From NCBI GenBank assembly GCA_016234705.1, contig JACRAS010000219.1, positions 1-51,829 of the forward strand: a DNA stretch of 51,829 nt, written 5' to 3'. Below, piece after piece: positions 24,288 through 33,421 of this stretch. The stretch comes from Betaproteobacteria bacterium. GTDB taxonomy: Bacteria; Pseudomonadota; Gammaproteobacteria; Burkholderiales; SG8-39. How positions within the stretch are numbered: the stretch's first letter is position 1; each line of letters opens with the position of its first letter. The notes below the pieces were generated by a model. That model saw only the letters and a list, made by a program, of their open reading frames with translations. It did not search any database and was not told the DNA's origin. Both the position numbers and the translations under genes were made by a program.

Positions 24288-24845
24288 ATGCAACTTCAAC
24301 ATGAGCAACTCGCGCCGTCGGCATGGGTATGCCGCTTTGCGCGCCTGATCGTGGCGGGCGGCACTGTGCTCGACCTCGCCTGCGGCCATGGGCGGCATGC
24401 GCGCTACCTGGCCGGTCTGGGCTACCGCGTTGAGGCGCTGGACCGCGACAGCGCAGCCCTGGCCACGCTTGACGGCGTGGCCGGGATCTCGACGCGCTGC
24501 GCGGACCTGGAAGGCTCGCCCTGGCCCTACGAAGCAGGCCGGTTCGACGGCATCGTCGTCACCAATTACCTGCACCACCCGCTCGTCGCCGCGCTGCTTG
24601 ACGCATTGCGCCCTGGAGGGGTTTTCATCTACGAAACCTTTGCCGTGGGAAACGAAAAGCTCGGGCGACCGTCCAACCCGGAGTTTCTGCTGCGTCCGGA
24701 CGAGTTGCTGCAATGGGTGGAGGGCCGATTCAATGTTCTCGCGTTCGAGCAGGGCTTGGTTGTCCGCCCCAGGCCGGCGGTGTTGCAGCGCATTTGCGCA
24801 GTCCGCCGCAGCGTGGAGGACTGCAGGCTGGATTTGTCGCCGTAG
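24288..24845 (+). CDS. Class I SAM-dependent methyltransferase
   Basis: 185 residues with AGGAACACCAGGG ahead of ATG 24288. The Rossmann core is VLDLACGHGRHARYLAGLGY (motif I, SAM-binding), VEALDRDSAAL (acidic ribose-binding loop), then FDGIVVTNYLHHPL and ALRPGGVFIYETFA. The C-terminal lid is shortened. It resembles TehB/UbiE-like small methyltransferases; the substrate is unknown. Confidence 0.85.
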   Translation: MQLQHEQLAPSAWVCRFARLIVAGGTVLDLACGHGRHARYLAGLGYRVEALDRDSAALATLDGVAGISTRCADLEGSPWPYEAGRFDGIVVTNYLHHPLVAALLDALRPGGVFIYETFAVGNEKLGRPSNPEFLLRPDELLQWVEGRFNVLAFEQGLVVRPRPAVLQRICAVRRSVEDCRLDLSP

Positions 24846-24912
24846 GGTATTTTTGTGCCGGCGGCGAGACTAATGCGTTAAAATGAAACATTTTTCTGAT
24901 GGGACAGCTCAT

Positions 24913-25827
24913 ATGTTGAGCGGAAGCCTGGTTGCCATTGTCACCCCCATGCTCGAAGACGGGTCGCTGGACCTCGCCCGCTTCAAGAGTCTGATCGATT
25001 GGCACATCGCCGAGGGTACGCAGGGCATCGTCGTCGTCGGCACCACCGGCGAATCTCCCACGGTCGATTTCGACGAACACAAGCAACTGATCCGCATCGC
25101 GGTGGAGCATGCCGCCGGGCGCGTTCCCGTCATCGCGGGTACCGGCGCCAATTCCACCGCCGAGGCGATCGAGTTGTCCGAGTCAGCCAAGCAATCGGGC
25201 GCGCAATTCAGCCTGTCGGTCGTGCCGTACTACAACAAGCCCACCCAGGAAGGCATGTACCGGCATTTTCGCGCCATCGCCGAGGCCGTGGACCTGCCGC
25301 TGATCCTGTACAACGTTCCCGGGCGCACCGTCGCCGACCTGCAAAACGATACGGTGCTGCGCCTGGCCGAGGTCGCCAACGTCGTCGGCATCAAGGACGC
25401 CACCGCCAGCCTCGAGCGCGGCAGCGATCTGTTGCGGCGCGCTCCCAAGGGCTTCGCCGTCTACAGCGGCGAGGACGCCACCGGACTGCCGCTGATGCTG
25501 ATGGGCGGCCACGGCGTGATCTCGGTTAGCGCAAACGTCGCCCCGCGGCTGATGCGGGAAATGTGCGCCGCGGCCTTGTCCGGAGACATCGCGCGGGCGC
25601 GCGAGGCCAACAACCGTCTGCTGGGCCTGCACACCAAGCTGTTCGTCGAAGCCAATCCGATTCCGGTGAAATGGGCGCTGGCGCAGATGGGGCTGATCGA
25701 GCCCGGCATCCGCCTGCCGCTGGTGCCGCTGTCGGCGAATTTTCATGAAATCGTCAGGGAAGCCATGCGCCAGGCCGGCATACAGGTGAAAAGCGGCCTG
25801 CGTTTAGTCGAGGGTAAAGCCGTATGA
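24913..25827 (+). CDS. dapA: 4-hydroxy-tetrahydrodipicolinate synthase
   Basis: 304 residues from ATG 24913. It condenses pyruvate with aspartate semialdehyde, the first committed step of lysine/diaminopimelate synthesis. The TIM-barrel signatures are all present: GTTGESPT with Thr44/Thr45, [22 protein letters not shown] with Tyr133, and the Schiff-base Lys161 in VVGIKDAT. The numbering matches the E. coli enzyme. ATG 24883 is possible but adds ten unlikely residues. It overlaps bamC by 4 nt; dapA-bamC pairing is a classical arrangement in Proteobacteria. Confidence 0.97.
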   Translation: MLSGSLVAIVTPMLEDGSLDLARFKSLIDWHIAEGTQGIVVVGTTGESPTVDFDEHKQLIRIAVEHAAGRVPVIAGTGANSTAEAIELSESAKQSGAQFSLSVVPYYNKPTQEGMYRHFRAIAEAVDLPLILYNVPGRTVADLQNDTVLRLAEVANVVGIKDATASLERGSDLLRRAPKGFAVYSGEDATGLPLMLMGGHGVISVSANVAPRLMREMCAAALSGDIARAREANNRLLGLHTKLFVEANPIPVKWALAQMGLIEPGIRLPLVPLSANFHEIVREAMRQAGIQVKSGLRLVEGKAV

Positions 25828-26960
25828 AGCGTAATGTCGTTTATTTCGTCCTGCTTGCGCTGCTGGCCGGCTGCAGCAGCATGCCGGAGATCCTCCAGGG
25901 CGAAAAGATCAAATACAAGGGAGCGGGCAAGCTGCCGCCGCTGGAGATTCCTCCGGATCTGACTGCTCCCTCGCGCGACGACCGTTACGCCGTGCCCGAT
26001 GTCAATACGCAAGGCTCGGCGACGCTGTCCGCCTACAACGCAGAGCGCGGCGGCGCGGTGCGCCCCGGCTCCACGGAACTCCTGCCCAACGTCGCCAAGG
26101 TCCGCATCGAGCGTGCCGGCAACCAGCGCTGGCTGGTGGTGCCGGAGGCTCCGGAGAAAGTCTGGCCGGTGCTAAGGGAGTTCTGGCAAGGGCTGGGTTT
26201 TCTGGTGAAAATCGAACTGCCCGAGGCCGGGGTGATGGAGACCGACTGGGCGGAAAACCGCGCCAAGATCGCCGATGATCCGATACGCAGGGTGCTGGGC
26301 AAGTTCCTCGATTCGGTATATTCGACCGGGGAGCGCGACAAGTTCCGCACCCGGCTGGAGCGCGGCATTGAGCCCGGCACGACCGAGATTTACATCAGCC
26401 ATCGCGGCATGGTCGAAGTCTACACGTCGGCGACCAAGGACTCGACCGTGTGGCAGCCTCGTCCCGCGGACGCCGAACTGGAAGCGGAGTTTCTGCGCCG
26501 GCTGATGGTGCGCTTCGGGGTCGAGGACGCGCGCGCGAAGGCGCAACTTGCGAGCAACGAGGTCAAGACCGAGCGCGCCAAGCTGGTGCGCGCGGGTACC
26601 GGCGCCGGAAAATTGGAGTTGACTGAATCCTTCGACCGCGCCTGGCGCCGCGTCGGCTTGGCGCTGGACCGCGTCGGTTTCACCGTGGAAGACCGCGACC
26701 GTTCCAAAGGTTATTACTTTGTGCGCTATGTCGATCCGCAGATCGACGGCCAGCAAAGTCCGGACAAGGACAAGGGCTTTCTTTCCAAGCTGGCGTTCTG
26801 GAAGAGCGACAAGAGCGGGATCAAGGCAGAGCAGTACCGCGTGGTGGTGCAGCAAGCCAACAACATCAGCGAGGTGCAGGTGCAGAATAAGGACGGCCGG
26901 CAGGACGATGGCGACACCGGCCGGCGCATTCTATCGCTGCTGCATGAGCAGTTGAAATAG
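25824..26960 (+). CDS. bamC: Outer membrane protein assembly factor BamC (NlpB)
   Basis: 378 residues. Lipoprotein signal LLALLAGC with Cys17. The unstructured, proline-containing N-terminal segment ([23 protein letters not shown]) is the part that binds BamD in characterised BamC proteins. Two helix-grip domains follow ([20 protein letters not shown]...; [19 protein letters not shown]...). It assists beta-barrel insertion in the outer membrane. It is translationally coupled to dapA. Confidence 0.93.
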   Translation: MKRNVVYFVLLALLAGCSSMPEILQGEKIKYKGAGKLPPLEIPPDLTAPSRDDRYAVPDVNTQGSATLSAYNAERGGAVRPGSTELLPNVAKVRIERAGNQRWLVVPEAPEKVWPVLREFWQGLGFLVKIELPEAGVMETDWAENRAKIADDPIRRVLGKFLDSVYSTGERDKFRTRLERGIEPGTTEIYISHRGMVEVYTSATKDSTVWQPRPADAELEAEFLRRLMVRFGVEDARAKAQLASNEVKTERAKLVRAGTGAGKLELTESFDRAWRRVGLALDRVGFTVEDRDRSKGYYFVRYVDPQIDGQQSPDKDKGFLSKLAFWKSDKSGIKAEQYRVVVQQANNISEVQVQNKDGRQDDGDTGRRILSLLHEQLK

Positions 26961-26963
26961 CGC

Positions 26964-27731
26964 ATGCGCTTTGCTTGCCTGGGTAGCGGCAGCCGGGGCA
27001 ACGCGCTCGTGGTCGAGAAGGATCGCACCCGCCTGATGCTAGACTGCGGCTATCCGCTGCGCGAAACCGAGCGCCGGCTCGCGCGGCTGGGCCTCGCGCC
27101 GAGCGATCTTGCCGGCATCCTTGTCACCCATGAGCATAGTGACCACATCGCCGGCGCCTACCAGTTCGCGCGCAAGCACGGTCTGCCGCTGTGGCTGACC
27201 CACGGCACGTTCAGCGGTTTCCCGGGAGATGCCTCGGACTTGCCGCCGATCAAGCTCATCGATAGCCACAGCCCGTTTGCAGTCGGCGAACTGCAGTTGC
27301 TGCCGTTTCCGGTTCCGCACGACGCGCGCGAGCCTGCTCATTTCGTCTTCTCCGACGGCGCGCGCCGCCTGGGTGTGCTTACCGATACCGGTTCCTCCAC
27401 CAGCCATATCGAGGCGGTGCTGTCGGGCTGCGACGCGCTGGTGCTCGAATGCAATCATGATCTCGACATGCTGATGAACGGCGACTACCCGCAGGCGCTC
27501 AAGGCGCGCGTTGGCAGCCGCTATGGTCACTTGGACAACCGGAGCGCGGCCGGGCTTCTGGCGGCACTCGATAACAGCCGTCTGCAGCACCTCATCGCGG
27601 CACACTTGTCCCGACACAACAATACGCCCGAACTTGCGTGTCGGGCGCTGGCGCAGGTGATGGGCTGCGCGCCCGGCTGGATCGGCGTGGCCGACCAGGA
27701 TGAAGGATTCGGCTGGCGCCAGATCGTGTAG
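26964..27731 (+). CDS. MBL-fold metallohydrolase (YycJ/WalJ-like)
   Basis: 255 residues. The zinc-binding motif THEHSDH is at 55-61, preceded by LGSGSRGNALVVE, the typical start of the YycJ/WalJ branch. Further ligands are in TDTGSSTSHIE and AAHLSRHNNTPELA. The family is related to RNase Z/5' exonucleases and may act on DNA or RNA. It starts 3 bp after bamC, so dapA-bamC-MBL is likely one operon ending at the terminator at 27779. Confidence 0.88.
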   Translation: MRFACLGSGSRGNALVVEKDRTRLMLDCGYPLRETERRLARLGLAPSDLAGILVTHEHSDHIAGAYQFARKHGLPLWLTHGTFSGFPGDASDLPPIKLIDSHSPFAVGELQLLPFPVPHDAREPAHFVFSDGARRLGVLTDTGSSTSHIEAVLSGCDALVLECNHDLDMLMNGDYPQALKARVGSRYGHLDNRSAAGLLAALDNSRLQHLIAAHLSRHNNTPELACRALAQVMGCAPGWIGVADQDEGFGWRQIV

Positions 27732-27778
27732 GGTTTCAGGATTCGGGAAGCGCAGTACGCGCTACGGAATGCGGAAAC

Positions 27779-27808
27779 AAAAAAGCCGGTCCGAAGACCG
27801 GCTTTTTT
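27779..27808. terminator. Bidirectional intrinsic terminator
   Basis: AAAAAA, then a 7-bp stem GCCGGTC with loop CGAA and GACCGGC, then TTTTTT. It lies between the convergent MBL-fold gene (+) and the small lipoprotein gene (-) and has T-runs in both directions, so it can serve both. Confidence 0.93.
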
Positions 27809-27826
27809 ATTGCCTGGAGAACAGGC

Positions 27827-28099
27827 TTACTTCTTGGCTGCGTCCTTGGCCGCGCCCGCGGGGGCGGCGGGTGCAGCAGGAGCGGCGGCGCCGGCCGCAG
27901 GAGCGGCAGGTGCGGCGCCCGCAGGAGCAGGGGCGGCAGCGTCTTTCGCAGCCTCGGCGGCAGCGGGCGCAGGCGGCGGCGGAGGCGGCGCGGCCTCAGG
28001 TGCTTTTACCGGCGCCGGAGGGGGAGGAGGGGGGGCTTCCTTGCCGCAGCCCGCCAACATCAGCGCGGCAAGCGCAGAAATCAGTACTGAGCGGTTCAT
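27827..28099 (-). CDS. Small Ala/Pro-rich lipoprotein
   Basis: 90 residues. The signal MNRSVLISALAALMLAGC gives lipidated Cys18. The mature part consists of Pro runs and repeats of AP/AAP/KDAA, ending KDAAKK, and has no globular domain. It resembles low-complexity envelope lipoproteins that span or coat the periplasm; function unknown. The repetitive 27850-28040 stretch is almost pure GC on both strands, which could also favour slippage. It converges on the terminator at 27779. Confidence 0.7.
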   Translation of the reverse strand: MNRSVLISALAALMLAGCGKEAPPPPPPAPVKAPEAAPPPPPPAPAAAEAAKDAAAPAPAGAAPAAPAAGAAAPAAPAAPAGAAKDAAKK

Positions 28100-28192
28100 T
28101 TCTTGGTTCCTTTATCGATAAGTTAAGTGGCATTTGGCGCGGCCCATGTGAGCCGCTCCAAGCTGGCAATTATACCCTCTTTCGCCGCCGTT

Positions 28193-28702
28193 TTACAGGC
28201 CGCTGGTGGTCGCGGAAACGGCGGGGCACGAACTGTCCCAGATTTCCGAAAAGCGCAGATATATGCCCTGACTTTCCATGTCGTCGTTGAGGCTGAGCGT
28301 GGCGCGCGGCTGCGCATACACCGGGCGGCGCACGAAATGCAGCTTGTCCGCGAGCACAAGACAGTCCTGCACGCGGGCGGCGTCACCCTGGGTCTGGTGG
28401 ATGAACACGCGATCGCTGAACTGCCGCAACAGCTTGAGCAGGCGCGGGCAGTAGTTGCGGATGTAGCCGGTATCGTGCACCGCGAGGTACAGCCGGTTAT
28501 TGCGGCCGCGCAGCAGGAAGGCGCGCAGAAGTTCGTATGTCTGCGGCGAATTGATTTCCAAATCGGAAAAATCCGGATCGAAAATGCGTAGTTCGCGCTG
28601 CGCCAATCCGATCAGCCGCGCCAGCGCATCGCGGTATTGTTTGCGCGTGGAGAGCGCGCAGCGTTCCGGTTGGGGTTGGACGATTTCTTCGGGATCGCGC
28701 AT
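28193..28702 (-). CDS. Conserved protein of unknown function
   Basis: 169 residues from ATG 28702. It has an alpha/beta pattern: a helical N-terminus (STRKQYRDALARLIGLAQRE), then LRIFDPDFSDLEINS, FLLRGRNNRLYLAVHD, then YCPRLLKLLRQFSDRVFIHQ and CLVLADKLHFVRRPVYAQPR. The beta-alpha alternation with a late LHFVRRP and ESQGIYLRFSEIWDSS is reminiscent of phospholipase-D-like folds, but no HKD motif is present. I do not recognise a named family with certainty. It is single and divergent from bcp. Confidence 0.65.
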   Translation of the reverse strand: MRDPEEIVQPQPERCALSTRKQYRDALARLIGLAQRELRIFDPDFSDLEINSPQTYELLRAFLLRGRNNRLYLAVHDTGYIRNYCPRLLKLLRQFSDRVFIHQTQGDAARVQDCLVLADKLHFVRRPVYAQPRATLSLNDDMESQGIYLRFSEIWDSSCPAVSATTSGL

Positions 28703-28761
28703 GCTGCAATTATACGCGGTGACTTAAATCGCGCCCGCCGTTGTCGCAGAGTTGCGATGTT

Positions 28762-28927
28762 GCGCGGACGAGAAGCCGTCCGCGCGGATCGTCGATTGCG
28801 CACGGATGAAAAGCACATCCGCGCGCAATCGACGATCTTGAATAAAAGCCACCCCAAACCGCCCTTGCTTTTATCCATAACCGAGTTTTCTGTACGGATG
28901 CGCTTTTTATCCGTACAGAAAACGCGG
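28762..28927. repeat. Cluster of perfect hairpins upstream of bcp
   Basis: Three adjacent stem-loops. (a) GCGCGGACG 28762-28770 with CGTCCGCGC 28777-28785. (b) A perfect 15-bp stem, 28787-28801 with 28823-28837, whose loop holds a second stem CGGATG/CATCCG. (c) A 14-bp perfect stem 28886-28899 with 28909-28922, extended to 28881/28927 with one mismatch. Hairpins (b, read on the minus strand) and (c) share the core GGATG(T/C)GCTTTT(C/T)ATCC. The 28703-29087 gap holds no gene. Confidence 0.7.
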
Positions 28928-29087
28928 TTGGCGCGCGCGAGCGCGCAATGGCCGCTCTTGGCATGCGCCGGAATTTAAGACGCCGTATATATATCCACGG
29001 GTTTGTCGCATGTGGGCAACTGCCCTTGGCGGGGGGCTTCACGATTTCACCGGATGGTTTAGAATCGTCCGGGACGTGAAGGCTAAC

Positions 29088-29582
29088 ATGCTGCAAATCG
29101 GACAACCTGCTCCTGTTTTTTCCCTCGCCGACGCCGATATGGAGTCGGTCGATCTTGCTGCGTTCAAGGGCAAGAAAAACGTAGTATTGTATTTTTATCC
29201 CAGAGACGACACGCCCGGCTGCACGTTGCAAGCGATCGAATTCTCCGATCACGACGAGGAGTTCGCGCGGCACGATTGCGTGGTGCTGGGCGTTTCGCCG
29301 GACGATTGCATCTCGCATGCCGAGTTCCGCGACAAGCATGGTCTGTCGGTGTGCCTGCTCGCCGACCCGGAGGTCGAGGTGTGCGAAAAATATGGCGTGC
29401 GCGAGGTGAAGGAGTGCGACGGGGCGAAGAAGACCTGCATCGTCCGCGCCACCTTCGTCATCGACAAGAAGGGCCGGCTGCGGCATGCCCTCTACGGAGT
29501 CAAACCGCGCGGGCACGCGATGGACGTGCTGCGGCTGGTAAGAAAGATCAACGGCGAATGCAGATCGCCAAAGACACGGTAG
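29088..29582 (+). CDS. bcp: Thiol peroxidase Bcp (peroxiredoxin Q)
   Basis: 164 residues from ATG 29088 (MLQIGQPAPVFSLAD). It reduces hydroperoxides using thioredoxin. The active site is YPRDDTPGCT with peroxidatic Cys45 in DTPGC; there is no Cys five residues later, so it is not the E. coli-like Cys45/Cys50 pair, and any resolving Cys is elsewhere. Other family segments are VLGVSPDD and HGLSVCLLADPE, with FVIDKKGRLRH near the end. The 3' end overlaps the next gene by 25 nt. Confidence 0.93.
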   Translation: MLQIGQPAPVFSLADADMESVDLAAFKGKKNVVLYFYPRDDTPGCTLQAIEFSDHDEEFARHDCVVLGVSPDDCISHAEFRDKHGLSVCLLADPEVEVCEKYGVREVKECDGAKKTCIVRATFVIDKKGRLRHALYGVKPRGHAMDVLRLVRKINGECRSPKTR

Positions 29583-30052
29583 TCTCGCTCGATGTGCGGC
29601 TGTCCGACGTACACGGCAACCTGATCCAGCAGTCGGCCGAAGCGGTGCAATACCTGCACGGCGATTACGGCGGTATTTTCCCGGCGGTGGAGGAGGCGCT
29701 GCAAGGCAAGGCGCCGGGGGAGCACATCGAAGTGCGCCTCGAGCCCGAAGACGCGTTCGGTGAATACGACGCCGAGCTGGTGCAACTGGCCGAGCGCGCG
29801 CAGTTCCCGCCGGAGCTTGAGGTCGGCATGCAATTCGAGCGGGAAGGCGGCCCGGAAAACGAGTTGCTCATCCATACCGTCACCGACATCGCCGGCGACC
29901 AGGTGGTGCTCGACGGCAATCATCCGCTTGCCGGCATGGCGCTCGATTTTGTCTGCACCGTCGTAGCGGTGCGTGAAGCGAGCGCCGACGAGATCGAGCG
30001 CGGCTACGCCGACGACGATGCGACCGGACCGCTGATTAGCGTAGTACAGTAG
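29558..30052 (+). CDS. FKBP-type peptidyl-prolyl isomerase, SlyD-like
   Basis: 164 residues from ATG 29558, overlapping the bcp end. The FKBP fold is interrupted by an insert-in-flap domain as in SlyD: VVSLDVRLSDVHGNLIQQS, then YLHGDYGGIFPAVEEALQGK, EVRLEPEDAFGEYDAELVQL, and DGNHPLAGMALDFVCTVVAV. It lacks the His-rich metal-binding tail of E. coli SlyD, so it is closer to FkpB/SlpA-like forms. It is probably a cytoplasmic folding helper. Confidence 0.87.
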   Translation: MQIAKDTVVSLDVRLSDVHGNLIQQSAEAVQYLHGDYGGIFPAVEEALQGKAPGEHIEVRLEPEDAFGEYDAELVQLAERAQFPPELEVGMQFEREGGPENELLIHTVTDIAGDQVVLDGNHPLAGMALDFVCTVVAVREASADEIERGYADDDATGPLISVVQ

Positions 30053-30137
30053 TTGCCGACAAAGCCGGCGGCGGGCAAAGGATCGCACGCGGCCAGAATC
30101 AACAAGACGGTAGCAGGGGTGGCCCAGGGGAGAGCGT

Positions 30138-31631
30138 ATGTCAGGCATGCTCGGAGTCGTCAGTTACGGGCTGGGGACGGTCGTCGGTTTCATCGTCATC
30201 TGCGTGCTCATTTTCTGGTTTATCCAGGACGTCACGCAGAAGAAGCACGCGGTGCTGCGCAACTATCCGGTCATCGGCCGGCTGCGCTATATGTTCGAGA
30301 AACAGGGAGAATACTTCCGCCAGTATTTCTTCATGAACGACCGGGAGGAACTGCCGTTCAATCGCTCCGCGCGCTCCTGGGTATACCGGCTGGCCAAGGC
30401 CGAGGGCGGCATCATCGGTTTCGGTTCCACCAACAACACCAACGAGCCCGGGTCCATCCTGTTCGTCAATGCGCCGTACCCGGTGCTGGAGGAGGACCGC
30501 TTGCCCACGTCCTCGCTCACCATAGGCGAGGGTTACGCGCGGCTACCGTTCGAGGCCAAGTCCATCGTCAACGTCAGCGGCATGAGCTACGGCGCCATTT
30601 CCGCGCCGGCGGTGCGCTCGCTGTCGCACGGCGCCGCCATCGCCGGCTGCTGGGTGGATACCGGCGAGGGCGGCTTGAGCCCCTATCATGTCGAGGGCGG
30701 CTGCGACATCGTCATGCAGATCGGCACCGCCAAGTACGGCATCCGCGACCGCGACGGCAACCTGTCGCCGGACCGGGCGAAGGAACTGGCGCCGCAAGTC
30801 AAGGCGTTCGAGATCAAGTTGTCGCAGGGCGCCAAGCCGGGCAAGGGCGGGGTGCTGCCCGCGGCCAAAGTGACCGAGGAGATCGCCAGGATCCGCGGCA
30901 TTCCGGCGCATCAGGATTCGATCAGCCCCAACCGGCACCGCGACATCGCGAATGTAAATGAACTGCTGGACAAGATCGCCTACATCCGCGACCTCACCGG
31001 CAGGCCGGTGGGCGTGAAGACGGCCATCGGCGGCCGGCAGTTCATCAACGAATTATGCGAAGCCGTGAACCGCCGCGGCCTCGCGTACGCACCGGATTTT
31101 CTCACCATCGACGGCGGCGAAGGCGGCTCGGGCGCGGCGCCGCAGGCGCTGATGGACCACATGGCCCTGCCGATTGCCGAGGCGCTGCCGCGGGTGGTGG
31201 ACGCGTTGATCGAATCCGGTTTGCGCGCGCGCGTGCGCGTCATCGCCGCGGGCAAGCTGATTACCTCGGCGCGGGCGGCCTGGGCGCTGTGCATGGGCGC
31301 CGATTTCGTCAATACCGCGCGCGGTTTCATGTTTTCACTGGGCTGTATCCAGGCGCTGCGCTGCCACCAGAACAGCTGCCCCACCGGGGTCGCCACGCAC
31401 GACAAGCGCCTGCAGCGCGGTCTGGTGGTGGCGGAGAAACGCCTGCGCGTGGCGCAATACGCCACCGGCATGAACACGGAGATCGACATGATCGCCCACT
31501 CCTGCGGCTGTCGCCAGGCGCGCGAACTGCGGCGCGAACATGTGCGCATCGTGCAAAGCGCCGGGCAGAGCGTCGCGCTGAATATCCTCTATCCCTATCC
31601 CGAGGCGGGGTCCGGGCGGGGGGCGGCGTAG
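30138..31631 (+). CDS. FMN-binding glutamate-synthase-like protein, membrane anchored
   Basis: 497 residues. An N-terminal membrane helix (VVGFIVICVLIFWFI, about 17-31) precedes the FMN-binding barrel of glutamate synthase: MSYGAISAPAVRSLSHGAA, VDTGEGGLSPYH, IKLSQGAKPGKGGVLPAAKV, FLTIDGGEGGSGAAP and IAAGKLITSARA, ending in CHQNSCPTGVATHD, which carries the iron-sulphur-type Cys residues. It lacks the amidotransferase domain of GltB, so it is not the standard glutamate synthase. It is a common accessory paralogue whose substrate is not established. Confidence 0.88.
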   Translation: MSGMLGVVSYGLGTVVGFIVICVLIFWFIQDVTQKKHAVLRNYPVIGRLRYMFEKQGEYFRQYFFMNDREELPFNRSARSWVYRLAKAEGGIIGFGSTNNTNEPGSILFVNAPYPVLEEDRLPTSSLTIGEGYARLPFEAKSIVNVSGMSYGAISAPAVRSLSHGAAIAGCWVDTGEGGLSPYHVEGGCDIVMQIGTAKYGIRDRDGNLSPDRAKELAPQVKAFEIKLSQGAKPGKGGVLPAAKVTEEIARIRGIPAHQDSISPNRHRDIANVNELLDKIAYIRDLTGRPVGVKTAIGGRQFINELCEAVNRRGLAYAPDFLTIDGGEGGSGAAPQALMDHMALPIAEALPRVVDALIESGLRARVRVIAAGKLITSARAAWALCMGADFVNTARGFMFSLGCIQALRCHQNSCPTGVATHDKRLQRGLVVAEKRLRVAQYATGMNTEIDMIAHSCGCRQARELRREHVRIVQSAGQSVALNILYPYPEAGSGRGAA

Positions 31632-31713
31632 GCGCGCGCGCATTCCGGGTAAAATAGCGACGGGCGCGGGACGCATGCTATGTACCGTGCATGGATTCAT
31701 TGAGGAGCAACCG

Positions 31714-31920
31714 ATGCGAGACAAAAGCATGGATCGAAAGCTGACCATGATGTACTGGAGAGGTGATCGATTTTGGCTAGGGAAATTGCTCGAGCATCCC
31801 GAGGTGATGACGCAAGGCGAAACCCTTGCGGAGCTTGAGGAGAATCTCAAGGACGCCTTTCGCTTGATGGCCATGGATGACGTGCCGAAGGACTACAAGA
31901 CCAAAGAAATAGCGTTGTGA
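31714..31920 (+). CDS. hicB: HicB-family antitoxin (short form)
   Basis: 68 residues from ATG 31714, preceded by GAGGAG at 31702-31707. An upstream in-frame start (31675) would add 13 residues without family likeness. The partial RNase-H fold is KLTMMYWRGDRFWLGKLLEH, then TQGETLAELEENLKDAFRLM. There is no C-terminal DNA-binding part, so operon repression may be weak or absent. The antitoxin gene comes first here, opposite to the hicAB pair at 12.5 kb, and overlaps hicA by 4 nt (GTGA). Confidence 0.85.
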   Translation: MRDKSMDRKLTMMYWRGDRFWLGKLLEHPEVMTQGETLAELEENLKDAFRLMAMDDVPKDYKTKEIAL

Positions 31921-32099
31921 AGCGCAGCGAGCTGATTCGCGAATTGCAACGCGCAGGTTGCGATTTGCATCGGCATGGCGGGAGGCACGACATCTACATC
32001 AATCCGGCCACTGGCCAAAAGCAGCCGGTGCCGCGACACAATGAAATTGACGATGTTCTGGTCAAGCACATCAAGAAGTACCTTGGGCTAAAGCGCTAG
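31917..32099 (+). CDS. hicA: HicA-family toxin
   Basis: 60 residues with GTG start at 31917. This is a compact HicA: MKRSELIRELQRAGCDLHRH, then GGRHDIYINPATGQKQPVPRH and a closing helix IDDVLVKHIKKYLGL. The G-x-H-D/I strand and the following RH motif are the dsRBD-like RNase core with its catalytic-type His. It is complete and paired with the upstream hicB. Confidence 0.9.
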   Translation: MKRSELIRELQRAGCDLHRHGGRHDIYINPATGQKQPVPRHNEIDDVLVKHIKKYLGLKR

Positions 32100-32123
32100 C
32101 GGCAAGCTTCCCTGGTATCCCTC

Positions 32124-32549
32124 ATGAATGCTCCAGCCGGCTTCCAGCAACTATTCCGTACCAGTCCCGTGCTCGATCTGATCGGTCCTTTTTTGTCGAA
32201 GGGAAATGGCGCCGATCTGGTGATCGGTCTGCGCGCGGAGGCAAAGCATTGCAATGCCCGCGGGACAGTGCATGGCGGCATTCTCGCGACGCTTGCCGAT
32301 GTAGCGCTCGGCTATACGATGGCAACCGCATCGACTCCGCCGGCCAACCTCGTCACCGCCAACCTGACGCTCGATTACGCCGGCACGGCGAAAATCGGCG
32401 ACTGGCTGGAGACGCACGTGGATATCCAGAAGCAGGGAAACCGGCTGGCGTTTGCGAACTGCTACATCACGGCAGGCGAGCAACGCATCGTGCGCGCGAG
32501 CGCTGTGTTCCTGGTCGCGGGGCAGCGCGAATCCGGCTCCGTGGGCTGA
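32124..32549 (+). CDS. PaaI-family hot-dog thioesterase
   Basis: 141 residues. The hot-dog fold carries the PaaI/4HBT signature HCNARGTVHGGILATLADVALGY, with Asn44, the HGG turn at 50-52 and Asp59 as catalytic candidates; TANLTLDYAGTAKIGDWLE forms the next strands. It hydrolyses an acyl- or phenylacetyl-CoA-like thioester; no paa genes are nearby, so the substrate is open. It starts 24 bp after hicA. Confidence 0.88.
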   Translation: MNAPAGFQQLFRTSPVLDLIGPFLSKGNGADLVIGLRAEAKHCNARGTVHGGILATLADVALGYTMATASTPPANLVTANLTLDYAGTAKIGDWLETHVDIQKQGNRLAFANCYITAGEQRIVRASAVFLVAGQRESGSVG

Positions 32550-33421
32550 CTCGAGTCCGGCGCGGAGCACGTCTCCTGATGTCGGGCATTGGCCAGAGAG
32601 GCACGCCCAGAGCGGAGTTTCGGGCAGCGACCATCTTCAGCCGGCCGCTTTCCGGGTCCAGCACATACCTTCTGTCGTGGTGCGCGACCACGGCGACCTT
32701 TGATGAATGCCGCGCTGAAACCTGGGGAAATGGCGGCGTGACGACAGCGGTGCCGGGCGACGAGAATTTTCCGAGGCCGGTCATCGAGGGGCTGATAGCT
32801 GCGGGTTTTGACGAGTTGTCGCTCGCCCGCCACTTACCCGGCATTAATGATCGCGATGTTTCTTGTTAGATACCATGGCGGCCCGCGCAAACTCGGCCTA
32901 TACTCTTTTCAAAATGACGAAGGAACGCCCAGACGTCCCCATGGGTGGCCTGATCGATTTTCTGGATTCCGTATAATTCCTATTGCATGACTTTTTTCGC
33001 GCACGTCGAGAGTAGACCGTGAGCAAGGCGAATACCTCTATGCGTTGGTTCACCAACGTGGTACCCGATTAGTCTTTGATGGGTATTGCAAATCAAAACG
33101 TTTCCCGACAGACCGTAAAGGATCGCGTCAGGAACATTTCAAAATCTTGATCGTCTTGAGGCCAAAGGTTGAGAGCACTGCTTCGCGGCGAGGTACAGAT
33201 TCGGTCAGTCGAGAATGGCGTGTGCGCGTGGCTCGGAATAAAAATCGGGGCATGATCACTGCATCCACACGGACGAGAGCGACACGCGCTGTGATGTGGG
33301 GCGTTAAGCGCCTTTCACATCTACCGGAGACGCGCGCCTGGAGCGGAGTTTCAGGCAACGACCATCTTCAAACGGCCTTTTTTCGGCTCCAGCACATACC
33401 TCCGCGAAGGTGTTGAATGCC
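32550..33421. other. Gene-poor stretch holding a 61-bp repeat pair
   Basis: No gene can be supported. Two ungapped 61-bp copies, 32610-32670 and 33341-33401 (same orientation), begin GAGCGGAGTTTC and end CCAGCACATACCT; they differ at about nine positions. On the minus strand they read RYVL(D/E)P-x-x-GRLKMV, so they may derive from a coding 3' end. The sequence between (about 32860-33300) is less GC-rich and contains short, unmatched frames. Confidence 0.6.

Noticed and set aside
27800..28290. Plus-strand frames across the Ala/Pro-rich lipoprotein
   Set aside because: They are antisense readings of low-complexity DNA; the minus-strand frame has a clear lipoprotein signal and convergent terminator.
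33045..33416. 123-codon open frame upstream of the parE gene on the other strand
   Set aside because: No recognisable motif; its 3' part is the 61-bp repeat read in an implausible frame.
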